Shown here piece by piece: positions 27,741-35,414 of a stretch of 64,000 nt of DNA (positions are counted from its first letter, which is position 1; each line of letters starts with the position of its first letter). This DNA is from Pontibacter harenae (GTDB taxonomy: Bacteria; Bacteroidota; Bacteroidia; Cytophagales; Hymenobacteraceae). The notes below the pieces were generated by a model. It was not told the DNA's origin. It did not search any database and saw only the letters and a program-made list of their open reading frames with translations. Where the stretch lies: the NCBI RefSeq assembly GCF_020907245.1, contig NZ_JAJJWH010000013.1:1-64000 (forward strand), read 5' to 3'. The position numbers and the translations under genes were made by a program.

Positions 27741-27917
27741 GTAAGATTATAGAAGAGTTTAGACGCAGAAATTAATTGCCCACCTGTTGTACTAAGCTGT
27801 TCTTAGCTATTAATTGTGAATAAAAGTTTCTTTATCACCTCAATTATGTGCAACATCTAGTATAAGCGAGGCCGTCGGCCGAAGGTTGATGCTTATGCAT
27901 TATCTGCAAGCGTACCT

Positions 27918-28334
27918 CTATTGCACCTCTATTTTTTTCTCTATAAAAAATACTCTTAGTTCATCAGAGACCAACTCTACTTTACTGATGCGTCTTTTTG
28001 TGCCGCCTTTCAACTTTAGATCGAGGAATTTATTTCCATTTCTTTCTTTGAAAACAGCCTTTCCAATTTCCTGTAGGTCTATTTCTCCTTTAGTCGTTCT
28101 AAATAAACTATAAATAATAACTGCCAAATGTGCAAGTCCGACAATGCTTCCTGTCCATAACAAGAATTCATCACCCGTTTTCATATATCTCTGTATTGAT
28201 AAGATACCATATATGATCCACATTGCCGAGAAAGCAACTCTTTTGAATTTTTCTTTTTTTGCTTTATCTCGGATAGTGATTTTCTCTTCACCTAATACTA
28301 TCTCTCCACTTTCTAAAGGCAGGGTTCTTTCCAT
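27918..28334 (-). CDS. conserved-looking membrane protein, function unknown
   Basis: A 138-residue protein with two predicted membrane helices (about 33-52 and 60-80) between a charged N-terminal strand segment (SGEIVLGEEKITIRDKAKKE) and a C-terminal basic/acidic beta-rich domain (FLDLKLKGGTKRRISKVELVSDELRVFF). This arrangement resembles PH-like or YcxB-type small membrane proteins, but I do not recognise the family. Real coding sequence is suggested by its codon pattern and ATG start, with no overlap with other genes. It is followed by another small minus-strand gene upstream (28424-28864). Confidence 0.6.
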   Translation of the reverse strand: MERTLPLESGEIVLGEEKITIRDKAKKEKFKRVAFSAMWIIYGILSIQRYMKTGDEFLLWTGSIVGLAHLAVIIYSLFRTTKGEIDLQEIGKAVFKERNGNKFLDLKLKGGTKRRISKVELVSDELRVFFIEKKIEVQ

Positions 28335-28423
28335 TTTTATAATTTTTACTGTTTGCTAATGGATTAGTAAGGGCCGTGAACGAGGCGCATTTAAGTATAA
28401 AGCCTGTACCGTGTTGTGAAATT

Positions 28424-28864
28424 TTATTTTTTAAATTCTTGCAGCTCCCCAAACTCAAATCCTTGCTCATTGAGTTCTTTTCTTTCTTCTTCAGTCAATT
28501 GAGCAAAGACATAGTTTTTTTGCGTAATGGTAGCTAATATTTCAGTACCATCTTTAATTAGAGACAAATCTTCAAAATGATAGTTATTCCAGCTCTTGTA
28601 AGGCTTTGAAAGTATGAAGTCTTTCATTATATCTTTTATCATGTACCTGCGGAAGACTCCGCTTGCATATATTTTATCTGTTCTTTCTCCTTCTTCTATT
28701 AAGTCAGATTTAAGAGCTTCTAATTCAGGATGCAAATTAGTTGAGTCGTAAAGAATGTTGAACTCAACAAAGTCAGCACGTTCTAAATAAGAGCTTAATA
28801 ACGTAATCCACTTTTCATTATCGTCTATACTTTCTGAGAGAGCAAACAGATTCTTTTCTATCAT
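28424..28864 (-). CDS. hypothetical protein, soluble
   Basis: A 146-residue, acidic, soluble protein starting MIEKNLFALSESID. An ATG 17 codons upstream (28915) would add MAYVTHHTFICILGSIR, which looks less natural, so the internal ATG is preferred. The sequence is rich in Glu, Leu and aromatic residues and mostly helical in appearance. No known motif is visible. It is in the same direction as the two-helix membrane protein, 90 bases upstream, so the two may be co-transcribed. I cannot assign a function. Confidence 0.55.
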   Translation of the reverse strand: MIEKNLFALSESIDDNEKWITLLSSYLERADFVEFNILYDSTNLHPELEALKSDLIEEGERTDKIYASGVFRRYMIKDIMKDFILSKPYKSWNNYHFEDLSLIKDGTEILATITQKNYVFAQLTEEERKELNEQGFEFGELQEFKK

Positions 28865-29123
28865 TCTAATACTTCCCAAGATGCAGATAAAAGTATGGTG
28901 GGTAACGTAAGCCATAGCTTCGCGTCATATTGATACTTAATTGACGCTACCGCTAAACCAGCTAAACCATTTTCAAGCATTTCCTTCTTGTAGCTAAATC
29001 AAATACTTGCACCACTGTAATATATAAAATTAACAGTGATTTATTTCTACTTTCGAAACGTGAAATACCTCAGCAAAGCATTTGCTAAGTAAATTTGCAA
29101 TCTATACCTCACATACTTAAATT

Positions 29124-30635
29124 TTGAAACGTATTACTAAAAATATTGGTTTACAAGGTGAGCCTCAGCCTGAGCGGCAGGAGACTTTTCAGGACTTACT
29201 AAAGCAGCAGAACTTGTACGCCATTATCGATATTGAGACCACAGGCAGCCAGCCTGCTCAGGACAGAATAACCGAGGTAGCCATCTTCATTCACGATGGT
29301 CAGCAGATCGTGGATAAGTATAACACGCTAATCAACCCACAGCGGCCTATCCCCTTTTATATCTCGCAGCTCACGGGCATTACCGACGAGATGGTGCAGG
29401 ACGCGCCTAAGTTCTACGAGGTGGCCAAAGAGATTGTGGAGTTTACCGATGGTAAAGTATTTGTGGCTCACAACGTACGTTTCGACTACTCCTTCATTAA
29501 GAAAGAATTTGCCGACCTGGGCTATACTTTCCAGCGCAAAACACTTTGCACCGTACGCCTGAGCCGCTCGCTGATTCCTGGTCTGCCCTCCTATAGTTTG
29601 GGCAAGCTATGCAAAAGTATAGACATAGACCTGCAGCAGCGCCACCGCGCCATTGGCGATGCCGAGGCCACAGCCAAACTTTTCGACAAGCTCATCAAGA
29701 TCAACCGACCTGTGATTGATGGCACCATGCCGTCTGTTGCAACTAAGGAGTCGGAGCAGTTAATCAAAGATGAGATAAAGACCTCTTTGCTTCCGCCAGC
29801 CATCAACAAAGAACAAGTTGATGCTTTGCCAACTGTGCCAGGTGTTTACTACTTCCACAACGAACAGGGCGAGGTGATATATGTGGGTAAAAGCAAGAAC
29901 ATCCGTAAGCGCATCGTGCAGCACTTCAACATCGACTATAAGAGCCGCAAATCGCTGGATTTTAAGAACCAGATTGCCGACATTACTTATGAACTGATGG
30001 GCAATGAGTTGGTAGCATTGCTGTTTGAGTCGGCGGAGATAAAGCGCATGAAACCGCAGTATAACCGCCAGCAGCGACGCAGCGTGTTTAACACTGGCAT
30101 TTTTGCCTACGAAGACGGCAACGGCTACAAGCGCCTCACGTTCGGCAGCGTTAATAAAGCCGACAATGTGAACATGACGCCTATTATTGCGCTGTCGAAC
30201 CAGTTTAAGGCCAAAGGCTTTTTGTTTCATAAAGTAGAAAAGTTTAACCTTTGCCAGAAACTCAGCGGCCTCTACAAAACCAACGGCGCTTGCTTCGATT
30301 ACCAGGTGCACCAGTGCAAAGGTGCCTGTATAGGCTTGGAAAGTCCTGAAGAGTATAATGCCCGTGTAGATGAAGCTATTGGCTCTTTTTCCTTTGAGCA
30401 CAGCAGCTTTGTAATCATCGGCAAAGGCCGCACCTGGGAAGAAAAGACGGTCGTAGTGGTAGAAAACGGCACTTACCTAGGATTCGGTTTTATAGACGAG
30501 TATTTCTCAGGCCAGGGTATAGAAGACTTCAAAGGCGTCATCAAGCGTTACAACGATAACAAAGACGTGCAGCAGATTATCAGAGGCCACATGCGTGGCA
30601 AGCACAAGGACAAGGTGATCGTGTTTGAGGAGTAG
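29124..30635 (+). CDS. DEDDh exonuclease fused to UvrC-like GIY-YIG nuclease
   Basis: A 503-residue probable DNA-processing enzyme. The start is a TTG at 29124, chosen because no other start precedes the first domain. Residues 30-190 are a DnaQ-like 3'-5' exonuclease: DIETTG (Asp36, Glu38), HNVRFDYSF (Asp121) and HRAIGDAEA (His174, Asp179), so all DEDDh residues are present. Residues 235-315 are a GIY-YIG endonuclease (GVYYF, IYVGKSKNIRKR, then LLFESAEIKRMKPQYN with the conserved Glu). The C-terminal part carries four cysteines, Cys377, 390, 398 and 402, spaced 13, 8 and 4, close to the UvrC arrangement reported to bind a 4Fe-4S cluster. This fused UvrC-like family is known in Bacteroidota and actinobacteria but little characterised; a repair role is inferred. 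Confidence 0.9.
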   Translation: MKRITKNIGLQGEPQPERQETFQDLLKQQNLYAIIDIETTGSQPAQDRITEVAIFIHDGQQIVDKYNTLINPQRPIPFYISQLTGITDEMVQDAPKFYEVAKEIVEFTDGKVFVAHNVRFDYSFIKKEFADLGYTFQRKTLCTVRLSRSLIPGLPSYSLGKLCKSIDIDLQQRHRAIGDAEATAKLFDKLIKINRPVIDGTMPSVATKESEQLIKDEIKTSLLPPAINKEQVDALPTVPGVYYFHNEQGEVIYVGKSKNIRKRIVQHFNIDYKSRKSLDFKNQIADITYELMGNELVALLFESAEIKRMKPQYNRQQRRSVFNTGIFAYEDGNGYKRLTFGSVNKADNVNMTPIIALSNQFKAKGFLFHKVEKFNLCQKLSGLYKTNGACFDYQVHQCKGACIGLESPEEYNARVDEAIGSFSFEHSSFVIIGKGRTWEEKTVVVVENGTYLGFGFIDEYFSGQGIEDFKGVIKRYNDNKDVQQIIRGHMRGKHKDKVIVFEE

Positions 30636-31022
30636 GCTTTTCTGCATCTGATAGCACGTATCACGATATGTGGCTTTTATCAAAGTAGATCCGTTGCGCT
30701 GGAGCAAATTTGTAGCGTTGTCCTGTTTACTTAAACTAAGTATGTCATTTTGAACAAAGTAAGAAAATTTGCTACATAATGAACAACTAACGCAGATTTC
30801 TCCTATCGTACTGATGCCAGGATAGTGATAGTAAAAGCTTCACACCACCTATCATAAACTATAGCCAACCTAGCCGTGCTACGTCTGTCGATTTTTCTCA
30901 ATTGAATTTATGGAATCCGTGCCATCGCTGCATCTAACCTATAAAAGAAGCTGAACCACCTATGGTACTGCCATTATCTCAGTGGAATTTCTTTTATTAG
31001 GAGCTTATTTCAGGTAGCATAC
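30636..31022. other. intergenic region with a degenerate dispersed-repeat-like segment
   Basis: About 390 bases between the exonuclease fusion and the ECF sigma gene. 30743-30773 (TGTCATTTTGAACAAAGTAA and onward) resembles a short intergenic repeat I recall from Bacteroidota genomes (TGTCATTTCGA...). Nothing else is recognised, and no TAnnTTTG element precedes the sigma gene. Confidence 0.45.
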
Positions 31023-31610
31023 ATGTTTCTAAAATTATTCTCAAAAGCGAAGCCCCCCGAAGACCTGGAGCTGGTACGGCAGTATCGGCAGACAGGTGAT
31101 ATGGCGTGCATCGGAAAGCTTTTTGAGCGGCATACGGAAATGGTGTATCTGGTTTGCCTGAAATACCTGAAAGATGAGGATGAGAGCAAAGACGCTACCA
31201 TGCAAGTTTTTGAGCAGTTGGTGGTGGCCCTGCGGAAGCACGAGGTATCTAACTTTAAAAGTTGGCTGCACACGCTAGCCAAAAACCACTGCCTGATGCA
31301 GCTTCGCTCCCAACGCTCCAAAGGTAAACTAGTAACTGACAACACAGAGCTGGCAAGTATAGGAGCGTCAGATTTACATCATTTAAACGAAACAGAAGAG
31401 CAGGAAATGACCTTTCAGGCAATGGAGCAGGGTTTATCGGAACTGCCAGAGGAGCAGCGGACATGTGTGGAGCTGTTTTACCTACAGCAAAAAAGCTATA
31501 AAGAGATAGCCGAAACAACAGGATGCGAGTTAAACAAAGTGAAAAGCTACATTCAGAACGGCCGTCGGAACTTAAAAATTTACCTGGAGAAAAACCATGC
31601 ACAGCGATAA
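31023..31610 (+). CDS. ECF-type RNA polymerase sigma factor
   Basis: A 195-residue alternative sigma factor. Region 2 spans about residues 22-90 (LFERHTEMVYLVCLKYLKDEDESKDATMQVFEQ, the core-binding and -10 recognition helices). Region 4 spans about 130-185 with the helix-turn-helix ELPEEQRTCVELFYLQQKSYKEIAET, which would read the -35 element. Its last 14 bases overlap the start of the following gene, which encodes a probable anti-sigma protein, so the two are translationally coupled. It should direct a stress- or envelope-response regulon, whose members are unknown. Confidence 0.93.
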   Translation: MFLKLFSKAKPPEDLELVRQYRQTGDMACIGKLFERHTEMVYLVCLKYLKDEDESKDATMQVFEQLVVALRKHEVSNFKSWLHTLAKNHCLMQLRSQRSKGKLVTDNTELASIGASDLHHLNETEEQEMTFQAMEQGLSELPEEQRTCVELFYLQQKSYKEIAETTGCELNKVKSYIQNGRRNLKIYLEKNHAQR

Positions 31611-32271
31611 TTTAGAATTGATACTGGGAGAAGAGGAACATCCTGCACTGGAGCTGCTGCAGCAGTACCAGGAAGGTGATCTTTCTGCGTCCCTGAGTCA
31701 TGAACTGGAATTACACTTGCTTGATTGCGAGCTGTGCACCGATGTGGTGGAAGGCATGGCCCTCACCACCCGCCCCCGAACCCAACGAGCCGTTTACACA
31801 ATCGGCCAGCGCATAAAAAACCGACTCAGAAAGCAGAAGCGCAAAGGAAATATTTTACACGGCCTCAGCGATTGGCGCGTGGCTACAGCCATATTAATGA
31901 TGTTCGGCACACTGGGGCTGATTATTTTCTTCCAGTATACATCAAAAGCACCAGCGCCAGCCCCTTCCACTATAGTTGCAGAAAGTAACACCGTTCCTGA
32001 TGCTTCTCCTTTAGAGCAAGTTCTCGAAGAAGAAAATCTGGTAACTATAACAGGCACAGTTCTAACAACTGATGGGCAAGCTTTACCTGGTGTTAGGGTT
32101 TTAGTATACGGTACAGACTTCAACACAACTTCCGACTTGGCTGGAAACTTCACCTTACAAACCCCAGCCAACAGCGATACACTCATAGTCGAGGCAGCAG
32201 GCTTTCCTGTTTTCAAACAGAAACTGTATACCGACTCCACCAACTACAAAGTAGTATTACCAGCGAACTAA
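31597..32271 (+). CDS. probable anti-sigma factor with C-terminal carboxypeptidase-like domain
   Basis: A 224-residue membrane protein encoded in overlap with the upstream ECF sigma gene. The N-terminal cytosolic part has HELELHLLDCELCTD, a zf-HC2-like HxxxCxxC anti-sigma motif. One membrane helix follows (about 90-112, VATAILMMFGTLGLIIFFQYT). The outside part is a CarboxypepD_reg-like beta domain (TITGTVLTTDGQALPGVRVLVYGTDF, then DLAGNFTLQTP), common on Bacteroidota surface receptors. The likely mechanism is that the N-terminus holds the sigma factor until an envelope signal is sensed by the periplasmic domain; that is inference from the architecture. No gene for a releasing protease is adjacent. 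Confidence 0.85.
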   Translation: MHSDNLELILGEEEHPALELLQQYQEGDLSASLSHELELHLLDCELCTDVVEGMALTTRPRTQRAVYTIGQRIKNRLRKQKRKGNILHGLSDWRVATAILMMFGTLGLIIFFQYTSKAPAPAPSTIVAESNTVPDASPLEQVLEEENLVTITGTVLTTDGQALPGVRVLVYGTDFNTTSDLAGNFTLQTPANSDTLIVEAAGFPVFKQKLYTDSTNYKVVLPAN

Positions 32272-32329
32272 CATAAAAGAGCAGCAATTGCTTCCTCACA
32301 GTTAGGTTTCCCCATACTACGCGCTGGCG

Positions 32330-32580
32330 CGAATCTCCAGATTCGTGACCTATTTACATGGTGGAGTCTGTGACTCCACGGGCTCGCAGAGCCCAACAAA
32401 GGCTGCTCCACTTGCTCTGTCGCCGACTATGCTAAAAAGCTTCGCCTGGAGTTGGAGATGCACAAATTCACACCTATTATATTACTTACGCTATCTTTCC
32501 TTGGCAACAGTATAACTGGCCTCTTCGAGTCCGTCGAGTCGCAGACTCGACTTTGTTCTTAGGCACGGGAAAGATTCCCG
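32330..32580. repeat. cluster of five compact palindromic hairpins (REP-like)
   Basis: Perfect short hairpins: CGAATC/GATTCG (32330-32345), GTGGAGTC/GACTCCAC (32361-32379), GGGCTC/GAGCCC (32380-32394), GTCGAGTC/GACTCGAC (32533-32551) and CGGGAA/TTCCCG (32566-32580). Loops are only 3-4 bases (TCCA, TGT, GCA, GCA, AGA). The block lies in the 350-base region between the anti-sigma gene and the MBL hydrolase gene and looks like a repetitive extragenic element. Confidence 0.65.
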
Positions 32581-32621
32581 CGCCAGGTTAAGGACATTTA
32601 TCCGAGTAGAATTTGGCCAGC

Positions 32622-33446
32622 TTAAAACAAACTTGCCTGCACCCCCACATTTGAGGCGACTTTAGCAGCTATCACAGCTGAACAGCTGATGTTAAACACT
32701 GGTGTTTCTTCGAAGCGTGAGGCAACTATAATCTGCGTTCCGTCGGCATGAGCCGTAAAAAGTTCTTCTACCATTTTGGGACAGTTGTTGTCTTTAGACA
32801 GGTGCGCGAGCAGCAAGTGGCTCATATTGGCAGGCTTATACCCCATAAACAGCGACAGCGCCTGACGGTTAGAGAGGTGACCTCTACCGCCACGGATTCG
32901 GTTTTTCAGGTAATACGGATACCTTCCCTGCTCCAGCAGCCCCTCATCGTAATTGGCTTCCAGAAAAGCAGCGTGGCATTGCTGAAAATGCTCAATAACG
33001 TTTGCACAAGGCGCCCCAATATCTGTAAACACACCGACTTTAATATCCTTATACGCTACTATAAAGCTATGTGGATCTAAGGCATCGTGTAGTTTAGGGA
33101 AAGCCGTTACAGCCAGTTCGCCTACCAAAACAGGTTCGTGCGCCTGGAAAGGTACACACTGTACCTCACTAAGGTCCAGCCTGCAATTTTGTAAAGTGTA
33201 AGGAGTAATGAAGACAGGCAGTTGATACTTCTTGGCCAGTACGGCTAAACCACGAATGTGGTCGGAGTGCTCATGCGAAATAAAAATGGCTTTCACTTTC
33301 TGCATCGAAAGCCCCAGCCGCTTCATCCGTTTCTCCGTTTCCCTGCAAGATATACCCGCATCTACCAGCACGGCCTCCTTTCTGTTACCGATGTAGTAAC
33401 AGTTACCATTGCTCCCTGAATTTAATGATGTGATGGAAAGATGCAT
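32622..33446 (-). CDS. MBL-fold metallo-hydrolase (YycJ/WalJ-like)
   Basis: A cytosolic metallo-beta-lactamase-fold hydrolase of the YycJ/WalJ group. The metal-binding motif FISHEHSDHIRGL is intact, with the further His ligands at PKLHDALDPHSF and HLLLAHLSKDNN. The start MHLSITSLNSGSNGNCYYIG (ATG 33446) fits the family, whose members open with S-x-x-SGSxGN; an ATG seven codons earlier is also available. YycJ-type enzymes are DNA 5'-3' exonuclease-like or act on nucleotide or tRNA-like substrates; the role is uncertain. It diverges from the aminotransferase-like gene at 33631. The length of 274 residues is typical. Confidence 0.92.
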   Translation of the reverse strand: MHLSITSLNSGSNGNCYYIGNRKEAVLVDAGISCRETEKRMKRLGLSMQKVKAIFISHEHSDHIRGLAVLAKKYQLPVFITPYTLQNCRLDLSEVQCVPFQAHEPVLVGELAVTAFPKLHDALDPHSFIVAYKDIKVGVFTDIGAPCANVIEHFQQCHAAFLEANYDEGLLEQGRYPYYLKNRIRGGRGHLSNRQALSLFMGYKPANMSHLLLAHLSKDNNCPKMVEELFTAHADGTQIIVASRFEETPVFNISCSAVIAAKVASNVGVQASLF

Positions 33447-33630
33447 AAGATCACAAAGGAACAACATTTTAACCTGCTATTCAAGCTGTTGAAGCTACAA
33501 ATCGGCACTGGCTGGTGTTGTTGGTTTCCTTTCTTTATATTAGTAGCACAATGCTGTTGTTTATACTGAATCAGTACATTCGTACACCCAAACCAGTTCA
33601 GCGCAGCACCAGAAAACATACAGAAACTAC

Positions 33631-34869
33631 ATGCAGAAATCATTTCCTATTGAGCAGGTTCGCTCCTATTTTCCTGCCCTACAAGCATCAACAGACAAAA
33701 AGCCACTCATATTTTTTGATGGACCAGGCGGCACACAGATGGCGCAGCAAAGTGTAGATGCCATGGTTGCTTACATAACTAATGGCATGGCAAACCTACA
33801 CGGCACCTTCCCGACCAGCATCCGCACCGAGCAAACCATAGCAGAAGCCCGACAAGCAATGGCAGACCTGCTGAACTGCGAGCCTTCAGAAGTTGCTTTT
33901 GGTCAGAACATGACCAGCCTTGCTTTTTCTATTGCCAGAAGCCTAGGTGCTTTTATACAAGAAGGCGATGAAGTGGTGGTAACAGAGCAGGACCACCGCG
34001 CCAACGTAGACCCATGGATTACCATGGCAAAGGACAGAGGCGCTGTCGTAAAGTTTATTCCGATCAACACTGAAACTTATACTTTAGACCTGAACAAACT
34101 GGATGAGTTAATAACCGAAAAAACCAAACTGGTGGCAGTAGGCTTATCTTCCAACGTAACAGGCACTATTACGGAAGCTGAGAAAATCATCGCCAGAGCA
34201 AAGGCAGTAAACGCTATTGTTACGGTAGATGCGGTGCATGCCGTTCCGCATTTAAGTATAGATTTCCAGAAACTCCACTGCGATATTCTGCTTTGCTCTG
34301 CCTATAAGTTTTTCGGCCCGCATCTGGGTATGGCAGTGGTTTCTGCCTCTCTCTTCGAAAAACTCCCTGTATACAAACTTGCCCCTGCCCCACAGGAAAT
34401 ACCTGACAAACTAGAGACAGGGACTCAAAACCACGAGGCCATTGCAGGTTTGGTTGGCGCTATAGATTTTATTCAGAGCTTAGGTGTAGGCTCTGGCAGA
34501 AAAGAACGGCTGCGTTCAAGCATGCAGCTAATCCAAGACTATGAAGAGGAGTTAACAACAAAGGTGGAAGATATTTTAAGTAGCTTCCCTGAAGTTACGA
34601 CTTACCGTGCTCCTGCTGGTGTGAGAAAAACACCAACTTTTGCCTTCACCATCAAAGGTGTAAATGCCAGAGAAGCTACCGCTTGGTTTGCCGACAACTA
34701 TAACATGTGCATTGCCGACGGTCATTTTTATGCTTCCACGATGGCGGATATATTAGAAGTTAACCCTATGGGCGGCTGGATTCGCATAGGCCTGGCTCCT
34801 TATAATACAGCGCAGGAAATAGAGTTATTTGGGAAGGCTTTAGCGGAGTTTGTTTCTTTGCAAAAGTAA
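33631..34869 (+). CDS. cysteine desulfurase-like aminotransferase class V protein
   Basis: A PLP-dependent, fold type I enzyme of 412 residues belonging to the cysteine desulfurase-like group (VC1184 family). Conserved points are FFDGPGGTQM, the EQDHRANVDPW segment (His stacking on PLP), VDAVHAVPHLSIDF (Asp) and the probable PLP Lys in LCSAYKFFGPHLG. No active-site Cys loop like that of IscS/SufS is evident, so the true substrate may be a different amino acid. It is not next to Fe-S assembly genes. It is monocistronic and divergent from the MBL hydrolase gene. Confidence 0.9.
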   Translation: MQKSFPIEQVRSYFPALQASTDKKPLIFFDGPGGTQMAQQSVDAMVAYITNGMANLHGTFPTSIRTEQTIAEARQAMADLLNCEPSEVAFGQNMTSLAFSIARSLGAFIQEGDEVVVTEQDHRANVDPWITMAKDRGAVVKFIPINTETYTLDLNKLDELITEKTKLVAVGLSSNVTGTITEAEKIIARAKAVNAIVTVDAVHAVPHLSIDFQKLHCDILLCSAYKFFGPHLGMAVVSASLFEKLPVYKLAPAPQEIPDKLETGTQNHEAIAGLVGAIDFIQSLGVGSGRKERLRSSMQLIQDYEEELTTKVEDILSSFPEVTTYRAPAGVRKTPTFAFTIKGVNAREATAWFADNYNMCIADGHFYASTMADILEVNPMGGWIRIGLAPYNTAQEIELFGKALAEFVSLQK

Positions 34870-34899
34870 AGAGTTCTAGGAGGCGATTCAACTATATTA

Positions 34900-35280
34900 T
34901 AGTCTTGCTCCTTTTTTAGCTTTATACTTTTTGCTGGCTTTTCGCCTCGCTGGCTAGGCCTTACTTTTCTCCTTGATGAGAAAAGTAAGCAAGAGAATCA
35001 AGATGCTCCTAATTCGCTGAACGCTCGAACAGTGGAGCGTCGAAATGTGCACATGGCAAACGCCTATTACTCTGTAGGGGGAGAAAAAAAGCTTTATGTA
35101 ATAAACTGATATTCTAGCTAAGGCAGGGGGAGCTTTACCAATTGAAGAAAAAAAACTTTTCCAGTTTTTCCATGAGGCGACTCGAGAGGTTCTGGTGCTG
35201 CGCGAGCGGCAGCCGTTAGGCAGGAAACGAAAGCAGCGCTGAATGGAAAAACGAGTCCCCGCGGACTTGGAGCGCACCAA
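34900..35280. repeat. structured intergenic element, probably repetitive
   Basis: A 540-base gap follows the aminotransferase-like gene. Inside it CTTACTTTTCTC pairs with GAGAAAAGTAAG near 34965-34995, and GTTTTTCCAT near 35165 pairs with ATGGAAAAAC near 35242. The run GGTTCTGGTGCTGCGCGAGC with its flanks reads like a dispersed element I recall from related genomes. The minus-strand ORF here is biased like noise, not like a gene. Copy number must be checked. Confidence 0.5.
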
Positions 35281-35374
35281 AACTAACTATAAAACAATAG
35301 ATATCTAAAACTGAGGATGAACAGAAGCTACAAAGGTAAAATCCTTCAACACCACCTTTACACACTTCATTCAT

Positions 35375-35414
35375 AAAAAAAGAAAGGCCACCTAACGGTG
35401 GCCTTTCTTTTTTT
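35375..35414. terminator. 18-bp perfect bidirectional terminator
   Basis: AAAAAAAGAAAGGCCACC (35375-35392), TAAC loop, GGTGGCCTTTCTTTTTTT (35397-35414). It ends transcription of the S41 peptidase gene on the minus strand, whose stop codon it abuts, and of anything coming from the plus strand. Confidence 0.9.

Noticed and set aside
29760-30401. 213-residue minus-strand ORF
   Set aside because: It lies wholly antisense inside the exonuclease/GIY-YIG gene, has no domain and follows the codon structure of the sense gene.
34954-35280. 108-residue minus-strand ORF in the aminotransferase/S41 gap
   Set aside because: Ser/Arg-rich noise over inverted repeats; treated as part of a structured repeat.
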